DNA of 30,584 bases, from the IMG/VR virus record IMGVR_UViG_3300027659_000141, positions 1-30,584 of that record. One strand, given 5' to 3'. Shown one piece after another: positions 16,032-22,933 of this stretch (its first letter is position 1; the number at the start of each line of letters is the position of its first letter). Under the pieces are notes generated by a model, which searched no databases, was not told where the DNA came from, and saw only the letters and a list, made by a program, of their open reading frames with translations. Source of the DNA: a virus. Both the position numbers and the translations under genes were made by a program.

Positions 16032-17822
16032 ATGACAACATTCGCAGAGTTATATAACGCAATACCTGGTGCTACTGGTTTTCAGCCATTAGCACCATCA
16101 CCAGCGGCGTCCCCAATGAACTTTGGCGGCTTGCTCTTTGGCGGCATGGATGGTGGCCTCAATGAGTATCTAACAGACGCACAGCGCCAAGCGATGCAAC
16201 GACAGGCGATGATGTCTGCGGCGGCTGCACTGTTGAAATCAAGCGGTAGAAGCACCACACCAATTTCCATTGGTCAAGCCCTCGGACAAGGCTTAGAGGC
16301 TGGCGCAGCAGGCTACCAGCAGGCGCAGCAGGGTGCTATTGCTCAGTTGATGACCAAGCAGAAGCTGGATGAGGCGAAACGCGAACAGGCATTGCAAAAA
16401 TACATCATGAGCCGTATACCTGGTGCGGCTACAGGCGCAGCTCCTACAGCATCTTTGCTTTCACCTGATCAGCCTATAACTGGAATGCAGGCAGCGGCAT
16501 TGCCTGTTTCACAATTTGGTCTTGGTCCAACGACACAACGTGATGCGTTAATTGGTAAGACAATGCCACAAGATATGGCGGTGCAAGAGTTGCCAGGCGT
16601 TACCACTACAGCCAAGGCAAGACCCGATATATTTTCAACATTGACGCCAGATCAATTGCTTTTGGCTGCACAGAGTCCAAAGACATTTCTTCCAAAGATA
16701 TTTGAAGAGAGTCTAAAAACAGAAAGTTTTGCAACATTGTCACCAAGTGAGGCTGAAGCACTTGGGCTTGATCCTGCTGGAAAGTATCAGCAAAATGTGC
16801 GTACTGGTCAGGTTTCTACACTTCAAGCGGCAAAAGAAGAATTCAAGGTGGTGACAGGACTTGAGGCTGAAGCATTTGGTTTGCCTGGCTCCAGTAAATG
16901 GCAAGTCAATACAACAAGTAAGCAGGCCACATTAGTACCAGCAGCGCCAGGCGCATTTGGCGGTGGCGTACAAGGCAATGCTTACGATATTATTTTAGAT
17001 GGCGTCAATAGTGGAAAGACAAATACAGTTCAGTATGCACTTGCGTTTCGCGCTTTGAGTATGCCTGTTCCAACTGAACAGGTTCAACCTGACGGATCAC
17101 TTAAGACTGTATACACACAACCTATGCCATTGCCAGAATCAATTCCTAGACCTACATTTAAAGGAAATATTCCAGCGGTAACTAATCCAGTGACAATAGT
17201 ACCTAGCACTGGTCAAGCTGCTCCAGCACCAGTTACTGCAAGAGCGCCAGCACCATCAGCAGCGCCTGTTGTTTCACCAACTGAGGGTGCTACGGCTGCT
17301 CCTCTGCCTGCTGGCGTTAAATCAACGCCCATGGCTCCAAGACCCGAAGAAATATCCAAATCACGAGAGTCTATTAATGCTGGCGTTGACTTTGTTGCCG
17401 CATTAAACAAAATGGAAAATATGGTTAGAGAGCAAGGAATGCAGATCGGCGGTATGGGTGAAAAGGGCGCTTCTCAATCTGCTATTTATGAAGACTTGCT
17501 CACAAAAGCAAGGCTTGCTGCTCAACTTGGCGTATTGAATAAAGAAGATTTGCCAAGACTGCAAGCTCAGTTGAGCGATCCAACTGCTTTGTCAACATAT
17601 ATCAGAGGACTTGGTGGTCCAGCTGCTTTCTATGCACAAATTGGTGAATTGAGAAGTAGGATTGTTGACGAAACCACAAGAAAGAATTTGCAGTTTGGTC
17701 AACCAATCATGCAACTGCCAAGCACATTCTCGGTTGCTGCTCCAATTCCAAGAACTACAACTGTTGCACCACCTCCAGTAATTAACGATATTTTGCTTAA
17801 ATATCCAGCAAGGAAACCATAA
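16032..17822 (+). CDS. Internal virion / ejection protein (second)
   Basis: A 596-residue protein. Residues 45-125 are a helical segment (LTDAQRQAMQRQAMMSAAAA, then a Gly/Ala turn and QALGQGLEAGAAGYQQAQQ) that I associate with ejection proteins of many podovirus-like phages. The middle is polar and Pro/Ala-rich, with two copies of a short E-A-x-x-L/F-G-L-x-x-x-x-K-(Y/W)-Q motif near 240 and 280, and an APAPSAAP linker around 395-420. The C-terminal 150 residues are again helical. It should be packed in the capsid and expelled to form the DNA conduit. The last base of its TAA is the first base of the next ATG. Confidence 0.72.
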   Translation: MTTFAELYNAIPGATGFQPLAPSPAASPMNFGGLLFGGMDGGLNEYLTDAQRQAMQRQAMMSAAAALLKSSGRSTTPISIGQALGQGLEAGAAGYQQAQQGAIAQLMTKQKLDEAKREQALQKYIMSRIPGAATGAAPTASLLSPDQPITGMQAAALPVSQFGLGPTTQRDALIGKTMPQDMAVQELPGVTTTAKARPDIFSTLTPDQLLLAAQSPKTFLPKIFEESLKTESFATLSPSEAEALGLDPAGKYQQNVRTGQVSTLQAAKEEFKVVTGLEAEAFGLPGSSKWQVNTTSKQATLVPAAPGAFGGGVQGNAYDIILDGVNSGKTNTVQYALAFRALSMPVPTEQVQPDGSLKTVYTQPMPLPESIPRPTFKGNIPAVTNPVTIVPSTGQAAPAPVTARAPAPSAAPVVSPTEGATAAPLPAGVKSTPMAPRPEEISKSRESINAGVDFVAALNKMENMVREQGMQIGGMGEKGASQSAIYEDLLTKARLAAQLGVLNKEDLPRLQAQLSDPTALSTYIRGLGGPAAFYAQIGELRSRIVDETTRKNLQFGQPIMQLPSTFSVAAPIPRTTTVAPPPVINDILLKYPARKP

Positions 17823-19924
17823 TGGCAGACCCAACAATTGATGATCTGTACAAGTCTTTGCAGGCCGCTGACGCTGCTGGTGACACCAAGGCGGCGCAAG
17901 CCTTGTCCGACTACATCAGATCTTTACAGATTCCAGCGCCAAGCGAAAAGCAGATAGAGATGACTACTGGCGCACCACTTGGTGTGCGAGCTGCTGTTGG
18001 CTCTGCCACCACCATGCAAGACAAACTTGCAACGCTCAAGCAGTATTTCCCTGACGCGCAACCATACGACAAAGAAAACTTCATCTATACCGATCCAAAG
18101 ACTGGCCGGACAACATTGATGAATGAAAAGAATCCTGTATTCTTTGGCGTACCTTTGCCGACCATGGGCGATATAGCTGGCGCTATGCCTGAGATTGCAG
18201 AGTTTGTTGGCGCTGGTACTGGCGCTGCATTGACGGCTCCATTTGGTCCACCAGCAATGGTTGGAGGTGCTGGACTCGGTGGCGCCGCATTCAAAAAGCT
18301 GTACGAGATGGGTATGCAGTATGGCGGCCCATCTGTAGAGACTAGGGGCGGTGCAGAGCAGGCCACAGGCGTTACAAAAGATATGCTTTTGAATGCCATT
18401 GGTCAGCGCGGTGGTCAGTTAGTTGAAAAAGGTTTGCCATATCTGTTATCCCCAATTCAACAGCAATTGATGGGACTGCGCCAAGGTATACCGCAAGCAG
18501 CGGCCAGACTTGGCATTAAGTTGCCTGCCGGCGTTGCCACTCAAAGTCCTGCTGTTCAGCGTCTTGAGGCTGGCTTGGCACAAACGCCTGGCGGCGCTCA
18601 AGTCATTGCACCAAAGTACGAATTAATGCAAGAGCAGATGGGTACTGCCGCACGCAACATTGCTGAAGATATTTCACAAGTAGGCAAGACTCCAAGCGTT
18701 ATACCTACGCCACCATTCACAGAAAAAGGTGGTCTTGGCGGTTTTATTAAACAAGGCGCTGAAGCTGCTGCAAAGAGATTTGCAGATAGACGCAATCAGA
18801 TTGATGATGTTGTTGCCTATGCCGTTGGTCCAAGCAATAGATTTGCAGCAGGAAATACAGCTCAATTGGTCAACCAATTGAATGCGGAAATTGCTACAAG
18901 TCCAAGCACATTAAGCCCAATACTTAGCCCAGTCATTCAACGATCTTTGCGTATTGTTGATGATGCAAATGCAGGATTTGGTGGTGTGACATTTGATGCA
19001 CTGCGCCGCATGAGAAGTGAAATTGGCAAAGAGATTGACAGGCCAGACATTAGCGGATTTTCAAACACCAAAGAATTAAAAAGACTTTATGCTGCATTGA
19101 GTGCTGATATTTCGCAGGCGGCTAAAGAATCAGGACCTATTGCACAACGTGCTTTGAAGTTGCATGATCGATATGTTAGGTTTAATCGTGAAGTCAATTT
19201 GCCTGCACTGCAAAAGATTGCAGATCAAAATCTTGATGTGAATGCGGCCAACTATGCGATGGCAGGCACTAAAGATGGCATGGGTAGACTCCAACTATTG
19301 GTGCGTAATTTCAAACCAGAAGAGCGAGACACGCTGGCGGCATCAGTGTGGCAGCAATTGGGTAATGCTAAAGCTGGAGTCAAAGAGGGCGCAGACGTTG
19401 GCGCTGAAAGTTTTGAATTTAGCGCAAGTACATTTTTAACAAACTGGAATGGCTTGAGTGACAGCGCCAAGCAAGTCCTGTTTGGCGGTGAGAGATACCG
19501 CAACATAATTCCCGCCATCAATGACTTAGTCAAGATCAGCACTGGTGCGCGTGAAGCTGGAAAGGCTGTCAATGTCTCAAATACTGGCGGCGCTCAGATG
19601 GTTACATCAGCCTTATTGGGTACTGGTGGATTGATCGGTGGTGGACTTGGCGGCGACATGACACAAGCATTGCTTGGTGGAGCTGGCGCTTTAGGTGGTC
19701 TTGTCTTATCAAGCAATTTGGCAGCAAGACTTCTAGAGAGTCCACGCTTTATCAGGTGGGTGTCAGACACCAGTCGAGCTGTTGTCAATAATCCAAATTC
19801 TCTGACAAGTCAGATCGCCAAGTTATCAGCCATTGCTACTGCTGATCCAGCAGCCAGCGATGCTATTGAGGCGTACTACAAACAGATTCAACCCATCGCA
19901 CTTCAGATGCGTAGAGCGAGGTAA
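17822..19924 (+). CDS. Large internal virion / ejection protein (third)
   Basis: A 700-residue, mostly helical protein, the largest of the ejection set. It opens with a short helical pair (DDLYKSLQAADAAGDTKAAQ, residues 6-25) that recurs as an N-terminal unit in large phage virion proteins. A hydrophobic Gly/Ala-rich stretch near 112-160 (MPEIAEFVGAGTGAALTAPF, then GGAGLGGAAFK) could enter a membrane. A second Gly/Leu-rich stretch lies near 595-635 (LGGGLGGDMTQALLGGAGAL). No transglycosylase motif is evident. In P22 and T7 the equivalent proteins form a channel across the envelope; that role is inferred from order, size and composition. Confidence 0.7.
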   Translation: MADPTIDDLYKSLQAADAAGDTKAAQALSDYIRSLQIPAPSEKQIEMTTGAPLGVRAAVGSATTMQDKLATLKQYFPDAQPYDKENFIYTDPKTGRTTLMNEKNPVFFGVPLPTMGDIAGAMPEIAEFVGAGTGAALTAPFGPPAMVGGAGLGGAAFKKLYEMGMQYGGPSVETRGGAEQATGVTKDMLLNAIGQRGGQLVEKGLPYLLSPIQQQLMGLRQGIPQAAARLGIKLPAGVATQSPAVQRLEAGLAQTPGGAQVIAPKYELMQEQMGTAARNIAEDISQVGKTPSVIPTPPFTEKGGLGGFIKQGAEAAAKRFADRRNQIDDVVAYAVGPSNRFAAGNTAQLVNQLNAEIATSPSTLSPILSPVIQRSLRIVDDANAGFGGVTFDALRRMRSEIGKEIDRPDISGFSNTKELKRLYAALSADISQAAKESGPIAQRALKLHDRYVRFNREVNLPALQKIADQNLDVNAANYAMAGTKDGMGRLQLLVRNFKPEERDTLAASVWQQLGNAKAGVKEGADVGAESFEFSASTFLTNWNGLSDSAKQVLFGGERYRNIIPAINDLVKISTGAREAGKAVNVSNTGGAQMVTSALLGTGGLIGGGLGGDMTQALLGGAGALGGLVLSSNLAARLLESPRFIRWVSDTSRAVVNNPNSLTSQIAKLSAIATADPAASDAIEAYYKQIQPIALQMRRAR

Positions 19925-19927
19925 GAA

Positions 19928-21214
19928 ATGGCAACTCAATTCACAGGCTTACTTGGCGACTTTCTTGGGTATATGCAAGACCCAAACAGGACGCAGGCTA
20001 TGCAAGGCATTGGCGGTTTGCTTCAGTCTGGTCTGACATCAATAGATGAGTCACAAGAGAAGTTTCGTGAGCTGCAAAAACGCGCATTTGGCGATAGAAA
20101 AAATCCAATGAAAGTGACAGATCAGGCAGCGTTTGATCAGCTCACAGAGATGACTATGGCGGGTCCAATGGGCTTTGCGTCTGCTGGTGTAGTGAAATTG
20201 CCAGGCAAAAAAGTTTTGGGATATGACCCTCAAAAATTAGCAGAGAGATATCCAAAAGTTGCAGCTGGTGTTCCTGCTGTTGATCCTAAAACAGGTAAAG
20301 AATACATTGCAAAACAACTATCTGCTGAAGCTGAAGCAGTTCAGAAAGCACGCAATGCTGCACAAAAGGACATAGAAAAAGGAAATTACGAACCATTTTT
20401 TGACGTTTCACAACGTGCCTATGTTGATCCTACAAACTACCCATTACAAGGTAGAACATTGACTGATGTCGTTCCTGCTAAACAGCAGACAATAGACAAA
20501 TACCAAGCAATTTACGATACACCACAAGCAAGAGCGAATTTATCTGGTGCATATGAAAAAGCAGTAAATGATCCGCTTGCACATAATTGGTACGCAATGA
20601 AGCAGTACGAGGATGAATTCGTTAAGCAATTTGGTCCAGAAAAAGGCCGTCAGTTATTTAAGGAACGATTTGCAGATGCAATGGCAGCTACTACTGGTGG
20701 AGCTGATCCCAAAGCAAATTTCTTGATGGGGCAATATGGAAATTTCTTGCGTCAAAAAGGTATTGCTCAACCATCTTCAGCAGTAGATTTTCCTCATCCA
20801 ATAGGTGGAAGATTTGCAAGTGGGAATATGTCTTTGTACGATAAGCTGATAAATCAAGGTCAAGGCTTAACTGTACAAAATCCCAAAAGACATAATTTTT
20901 CTGCCAACTTTTTAGGATACAGAGACAGACCAACTATTGATGAGCAAATGAGCCAGCTATATCAAGGTGGACTACTTGCGCCATATCCAAATACTTATGG
21001 TTTGGCTGAAGGCGTACTAAATGATGTTGCAGCATCCAAAGGAATAATGCCTGTTAATTTACAAGATATTGCATGGATTGGAGCAAAGGGTGCTACTGGC
21101 AAACCAATGATTCAAAACATAAATGAAGCAGTTGAAAGAACCAGCAGAATCACTGGGCTAATGCCAGATGAAGTTATGAAGAAGATGCTTGCTGGAGAGA
21201 TTCCAACTTATTGA
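19928..21214 (+). CDS. Virion protein with DUF7178-like domain, possibly HhH-GPD-related
   Basis: A 428-residue protein, last in the virion operon. The N-terminal 60 residues (MATQFTGLLGDFLGYMQDPN) are helical. The central part (about 215-335) has AHNWYAMKQYEDEFVKQFG, an AATTGGADPKANFLMGQYG segment, HPIGGRFASG and PKRHNFSANFLGYRDRPTID. This resembles, from memory, a domain in large polyvalent phage proteins (DUF7178), where the matching segment reads near V-D-T-H, similar to the helix-hairpin-helix glycosylase active-site region. Here it is IDEQ, so catalysis is uncertain. The end is NEAVERTSRITGLMPDEV. It may be an ejected effector. Confidence 0.6.
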   Translation: MATQFTGLLGDFLGYMQDPNRTQAMQGIGGLLQSGLTSIDESQEKFRELQKRAFGDRKNPMKVTDQAAFDQLTEMTMAGPMGFASAGVVKLPGKKVLGYDPQKLAERYPKVAAGVPAVDPKTGKEYIAKQLSAEAEAVQKARNAAQKDIEKGNYEPFFDVSQRAYVDPTNYPLQGRTLTDVVPAKQQTIDKYQAIYDTPQARANLSGAYEKAVNDPLAHNWYAMKQYEDEFVKQFGPEKGRQLFKERFADAMAATTGGADPKANFLMGQYGNFLRQKGIAQPSSAVDFPHPIGGRFASGNMSLYDKLINQGQGLTVQNPKRHNFSANFLGYRDRPTIDEQMSQLYQGGLLAPYPNTYGLAEGVLNDVAASKGIMPVNLQDIAWIGAKGATGKPMIQNINEAVERTSRITGLMPDEVMKKMLAGEIPTY

Positions 21215-21332
21215 TGACATCAACAAGTCCGATGATGAGTTGGCACAATTCGAATGACTCATCATTTGATGGGTTTAATTCTATGATTTGCGCTTTTTCC
21301 AAAGCCATGTCTACATAATCTTTATCCATCAT
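21174..21332 (-). CDS. 52-aa last gene of leftward operon (L7)
   Basis: A short leftward gene encoding 52 residues (MMDKDYVDMALEKAQIIELN, then a helical ESFELCQLIIGLVDVINKLE segment and a Ser-rich end). The first ATG overlaps the stop of L6 by four bases and has a GGAGA five bases upstream in the end of L6, so it should be translated by coupling. It runs 41 bases into the 3' end of the rightward virion operon, so the two transcripts are convergent and overlapping. No family recognised. The acidic two-helix look would suit a small partner or inhibitor protein. Confidence 0.6.
   Translation of the reverse strand: MMDKDYVDMALEKAQIIELNPSNDESFELCQLIIGLVDVINKLESLQQASSS
21232..21265. terminator. 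Hairpin between convergent operons
   Basis: ATGATGAGT (21232-21240) and ACTCATCAT (21257-21265) form nine base pairs around a 16-base loop, 17 bases after the rightward virion stop at 21214. The rightward side is followed by TTTGATGGGTTTAATT, only partly T-rich, and the leftward side lacks a T-run. It is a possible weak terminator for the virion operon inside the coding part of L7. Confidence 0.4.
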
Positions 21333-21697
21333 CTATCTCCAAACAGCGCAGCCACCAGCGGATCGCGCTTGATCTTCCACTTCTTTGCTCTTTCCTTTGC
21401 CATGCGAAAAGCATGATCGTCAAGGGACTCTTTGGCTCGCCAGCGTTTGAGCCTCTCTTGCGCCGTCAGAGGTTTAGGCTTGACGGCATCAGTGCCTATC
21501 CCATGCCGGTACACGGCCACCATCACATTGCCTGATCTGCGCCACTCTTGGATGTGGACAATGCCCTGCTTACGCAATTTGTTGATCAGTATCTGAGCTG
21601 ATCTTTCGGTGCAGTACACCTTGGCGGCAACCTCTGGCGCCGTACAGCCGACACGCTGGAGCAGATCGATGATGCGTGGCAGCCTGACAGACTTCAT
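21329..21697 (-). CDS. Winged-helix DNA-binding protein (L6)
   Basis: A 122-residue basic protein. Residues 5-60 form a likely winged helix: LPRIIDLLQRVGCTAPEVAA as first helices, VYCTERSAQILINKLRKQG as recognition helix, and IVHIQEWRRSGNVMVAVYRHG as the wing. The C-terminal half is very basic (RLKRWRAKESLDDHAFRMA, KERAKKWKIKRDP) and ends LVAALFG, an ending I recall in phage wHTH proteins. It may repress the switch region or act on DNA elsewhere. It is coupled to L5 and L7 by four-base overlaps and is the only recognisable regulator-sized protein in the leftward operon. Confidence 0.75.
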   Translation of the reverse strand: MKSVRLPRIIDLLQRVGCTAPEVAAKVYCTERSAQILINKLRKQGIVHIQEWRRSGNVMVAVYRHGIGTDAVKPKPLTAQERLKRWRAKESLDDHAFRMAKERAKKWKIKRDPLVAALFGDR

Positions 21698-21843
21698 TTA
21701 TTCTTTTCTTTCTGAATACCTGCACTCAATTGCAACAGCATACGCATCCACTTCACACCGCCCAAGCGAACATATTCTGCATATTCGGATTGGGTCAGGC
21801 GCAGCGTGATGGCGCGTCCCAGCTCTGTCTTCTCTTTAACCAT
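21694..21843 (-). CDS. 49-aa ribbon-helix-helix-like protein (L5)
   Basis: A leftward 49-residue gene (MVKEKTELGRAITLRLTQSE, YAEYVRLGGVKWMRMLLQLS, then a Lys/Glu tail). The GRAITLRLTQSEYAEYVRLGG pattern, a short strand followed by two helices, is the layout of Arc/MetJ-type ribbon-helix-helix DNA-binding peptides; I recall similar small phage proteins. Its ATG shares one base with the stop of L4 (TGATG) and its stop overlaps L6 by four bases, so it is a real coupled gene. It could form dimers that bind an operator. The DNA target is unknown. Confidence 0.65.
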   Translation of the reverse strand: MVKEKTELGRAITLRLTQSEYAEYVRLGGVKWMRMLLQLSAGIQKEKNK

Positions 21844-21950
21844 CAGTCAACCTCAAAATTTAAAAGTACCCAAACAAGGCAAAACAGCGTGACGATCACC
21901 GCGGCCATGCCGAACAGTGCGATTAAGAAAAAGATTATTGCGGTTTGCAT
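21843..21950 (-). CDS. 35-aa single-pass membrane microprotein (L4)
   Basis: A leftward gene for only 35 residues. Almost all of it is one hydrophobic helix: MQTAIIFFLIALFGMAAVIV followed by TLFCLVWVLLNFEVD. The start lies within the 3' end of L3 (16-base overlap, different frame) and the stop overlaps the L5 start by one base. The close fit at both ends is better than chance for such a short frame. It probably inserts in the inner membrane. Comparable phage microproteins block superinfection or tune host membrane proteins, but no specific target can be read from the sequence. Confidence 0.6.
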   Translation of the reverse strand: MQTAIIFFLIALFGMAAVIVTLFCLVWVLLNFEVD

Positions 21951-22093
21951 AACTTGGCCTCACTTGGTGGTGTCCAACCAAAGCGGCGCCAAGTAGACTG
22001 CACATTGGTTGGTTTTTCGTACTTTAATTGCTTGGCGTAGGCACTTGGGAGCGTCACTTTTGTGCCTGCTGGTGGACGCCAGTCGTGCCTCAT
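21935..22093 (-). CDS. 52-aa basic protein (L3)
   Basis: A leftward gene for 52 residues (MRHDWRPPAGTKVTLPSAYA, KQLKYEKPTNVQSTWRRFGW, ending in a Cys-containing tail). I start at the ATG that overlaps the L2 stop by four bases; an upstream in-frame start at 22147 would lie inside L2 and is not needed. The protein is basic with three Trp and looks like a small nucleic-acid or protein-binding peptide. No family recognised. It is coupled upstream to L2 and overlaps L4 by 16 bases. Confidence 0.65.
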   Translation of the reverse strand: MRHDWRPPAGTKVTLPSAYAKQLKYEKPTNVQSTWRRFGWTPPSEAKLCKPQ

Positions 22094-22359
22094 TTGCCTG
22101 CCGCCAGTAGTTCCATCTCCGCGTCTTTGAGGCGCTCTTGGATGCACTTCATTTCGTAGTCAAGCTGATCGATCTTTGCCTGCATACGCTCGCGGGTGAA
22201 TCTCTCAGCGTGCGCCCATCCGATTACGGCGCCACAGTGGACTGATTTGCTGATGAGCTGCACCATCTCGGCGCGAGTCATCACGCCAATGGCAGTCTCT
22301 TTTGGGGGTGAGAGGCGCAGTACCTCGGCGTCTATTTCGTCTTGCATCTTTTTGCTCAT
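22090..22359 (-). CDS. 89-aa helical protein (L2)
   Basis: A leftward 89-residue gene. I use the ATG at 22359, which overlaps the L1 stop by four bases, giving MSKKMQDEIDAEVLRLS; an in-frame ATG at 22371 lies within L1. After a short Pro-containing segment, a helical core (MTRAEMVQLISKSVHCGAVI, then WAHAERFTRERMQAKIDQL) leads to a coiled coil (DYEMKCIQERLKDAEMELLA). Two Cys are present (in SVHCGAV and MKCIQ). The soluble helical shape would suit a dimer. The function is unknown. Confidence 0.7.
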   Translation of the reverse strand: MSKKMQDEIDAEVLRLSPPKETAIGVMTRAEMVQLISKSVHCGAVIGWAHAERFTRERMQAKIDQLDYEMKCIQERLKDAEMELLAAGK

Positions 22360-22496
22360 GATGACCACCATGCTGAAAGTAAAAGGGCAAAGCCAACGCC
22401 GATGGCGATGGCGGCGAGGAAGTCAAGGGCAGAGTCGGCGCGGCGGTTTAAGTGCCGTCTTTCCTGCTCCATGTAAGGGTGCTGGGTGTGGTTCAT
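22356..22496 (-). CDS. 46-aa membrane peptide, first gene of leftward operon (L1)
   Basis: A leftward 46-residue gene with a textbook ribosome-binding site: AAAGGAG eight bases before the ATG. It has a polar basic N-terminus (MNHTQHPYMEQERRHLNRRA) followed by one hydrophobic helix (LDFLAAIAIGVGFALLLSAW) and ends in WSS. The N-terminal part is probably cytosolic. The stop overlaps L2 by four bases. As the first gene behind a strong promoter it should be made early and in quantity. The function is unknown; a membrane-acting early phage peptide is the best description. Confidence 0.7.
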   Translation of the reverse strand: MNHTQHPYMEQERRHLNRRADSALDFLAAIAIGVGFALLLSAWWSS

Positions 22497-22527
22497 TTCA
22501 AAGTCTCCTTTAATTAATGACAGAAGA

Positions 22528-22555
22528 ATCATATCATCTATGACTAAGTCGTCAA
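22528..22555 (-). promoter_or_regulatory. Leftward sigma70-type promoter
   Basis: On the minus strand TTGACG (22550-22555) and TATGAT (22528-22533) are separated by 16 bases; each box matches five of six consensus positions. Transcription would begin near 22521, giving a leader of about 25 bases to L1 with its AAAGGAG. The -35 box lies within the dyad at 22553-22577. Confidence 0.7.
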
Positions 22556-22577
22556 CAATTATTTAAAAATATTGTTG
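22553..22577. promoter_or_regulatory. Dyad operator candidate over the leftward -35 box
   Basis: CAACAAT (22553-22559) and ATTGTTG (22571-22577) form a perfect seven-base inverted repeat around an 11-base A/T spacer, overlapping the leftward -35 box by three bases. The half-site spacing (18 bases centre to centre) is not far from what helix-turn-helix dimers use. The XRE-like protein at 22694, L5 or L6 are possible binders. Confidence 0.55.
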
Positions 22578-22616
22578 TAAACTCAGCATTGGCGGTTTTA
22601 CTGCCAGTTGCCTTTG

Positions 22617-22647
22617 GGGGGTTAGCGCGAGTTAACCCCCTTTTTTT
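22617..22647 (+). terminator. Rightward intrinsic terminator in the switch region
   Basis: GGGGGTTA (22617-22624) pairs with TAACCCCC (22633-22640) and is followed by seven T (22641-22647), a standard rho-independent terminator on the plus strand. It stands before the rightward promoter, so it ends some short rightward transcript from 22500-22616 or stops read-through. A second imperfect hairpin (TGGCGG/CTGCCA, about 22590-22606) precedes it. Confidence 0.8.
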
Positions 22648-22656
22648 GCTTTAAAC

Positions 22657-22686
22657 TTGACGCTTTCCACAAAACATGGTTAACAT
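22657..22686 (+). promoter_or_regulatory. Rightward promoter giving a leaderless mRNA
   Basis: TTGACG (22657-22662) and TAACAT (22681-22686, four of six) are spaced by 18 bases. Expected initiation about seven bases downstream coincides with the ATG of the XRE-like regulator at 22694, where no Shine-Dalgarno exists. The same -35 hexamer is used by the leftward promoter. Confidence 0.5.
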
Positions 22687-22693
22687 CTTACTC

Positions 22694-22933
22694 ATGAAAA
22701 CGATATCTCAAGAAGCACTATCCGCAATACGCCACAAGGTTGAATGCGCCGGCTACAGGATGAGCGATGTCTGCCGCGTTGCAGAGATCGATCAGGCGCA
22801 GGTATCTCGCTGGATGTCGGGGACCACAGAGCCATTGTATGGATCAGTAATGCGCTTGGATCAGGCCGCCGATGCGTTGGTATCAGCTCGCCTGATAGTG
22901 CTTAACAAAGCCATGGAGGACGCCGTCAAATGA
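22694..22933 (+). CDS. XRE-like small transcriptional regulator (Cro/CI-like)
   Basis: A 79-residue protein with a central helix-turn-helix at about 22-42 (RMSDVCRVAEIDQAQVSRWM), the S-R-W-M-S-G turn typical of XRE proteins, and a helical C-terminus. I prefer the ATG at 22694 to the in-frame ATG at 22676 because the predicted -10 overlaps the latter and neither has a ribosome-binding site. A leaderless mRNA would resemble that of lambda cI from PRM, although position at the head of the replication operon is more like cro. It overlaps the resolvase gene by four bases. It is the obvious ligand for the neighbouring dyad. Confidence 0.78.
   Translation: MKTISQEALSAIRHKVECAGYRMSDVCRVAEIDQAQVSRWMSGTTEPLYGSVMRLDQAADALVSARLIVLNKAMEDAVK

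Noticed and set aside
21211-21223. Short palindrome TTGATGACATCAA over the virion-operon stop
   Set aside because: Only six base pairs with a one-base centre and not associated with a promoter; likely chance.
22676-22693. Alternative start of the XRE-like regulator at 22676
   Set aside because: The predicted -10 box overlaps this codon and no Shine-Dalgarno precedes it; 22694 agrees with the expected transcript start.
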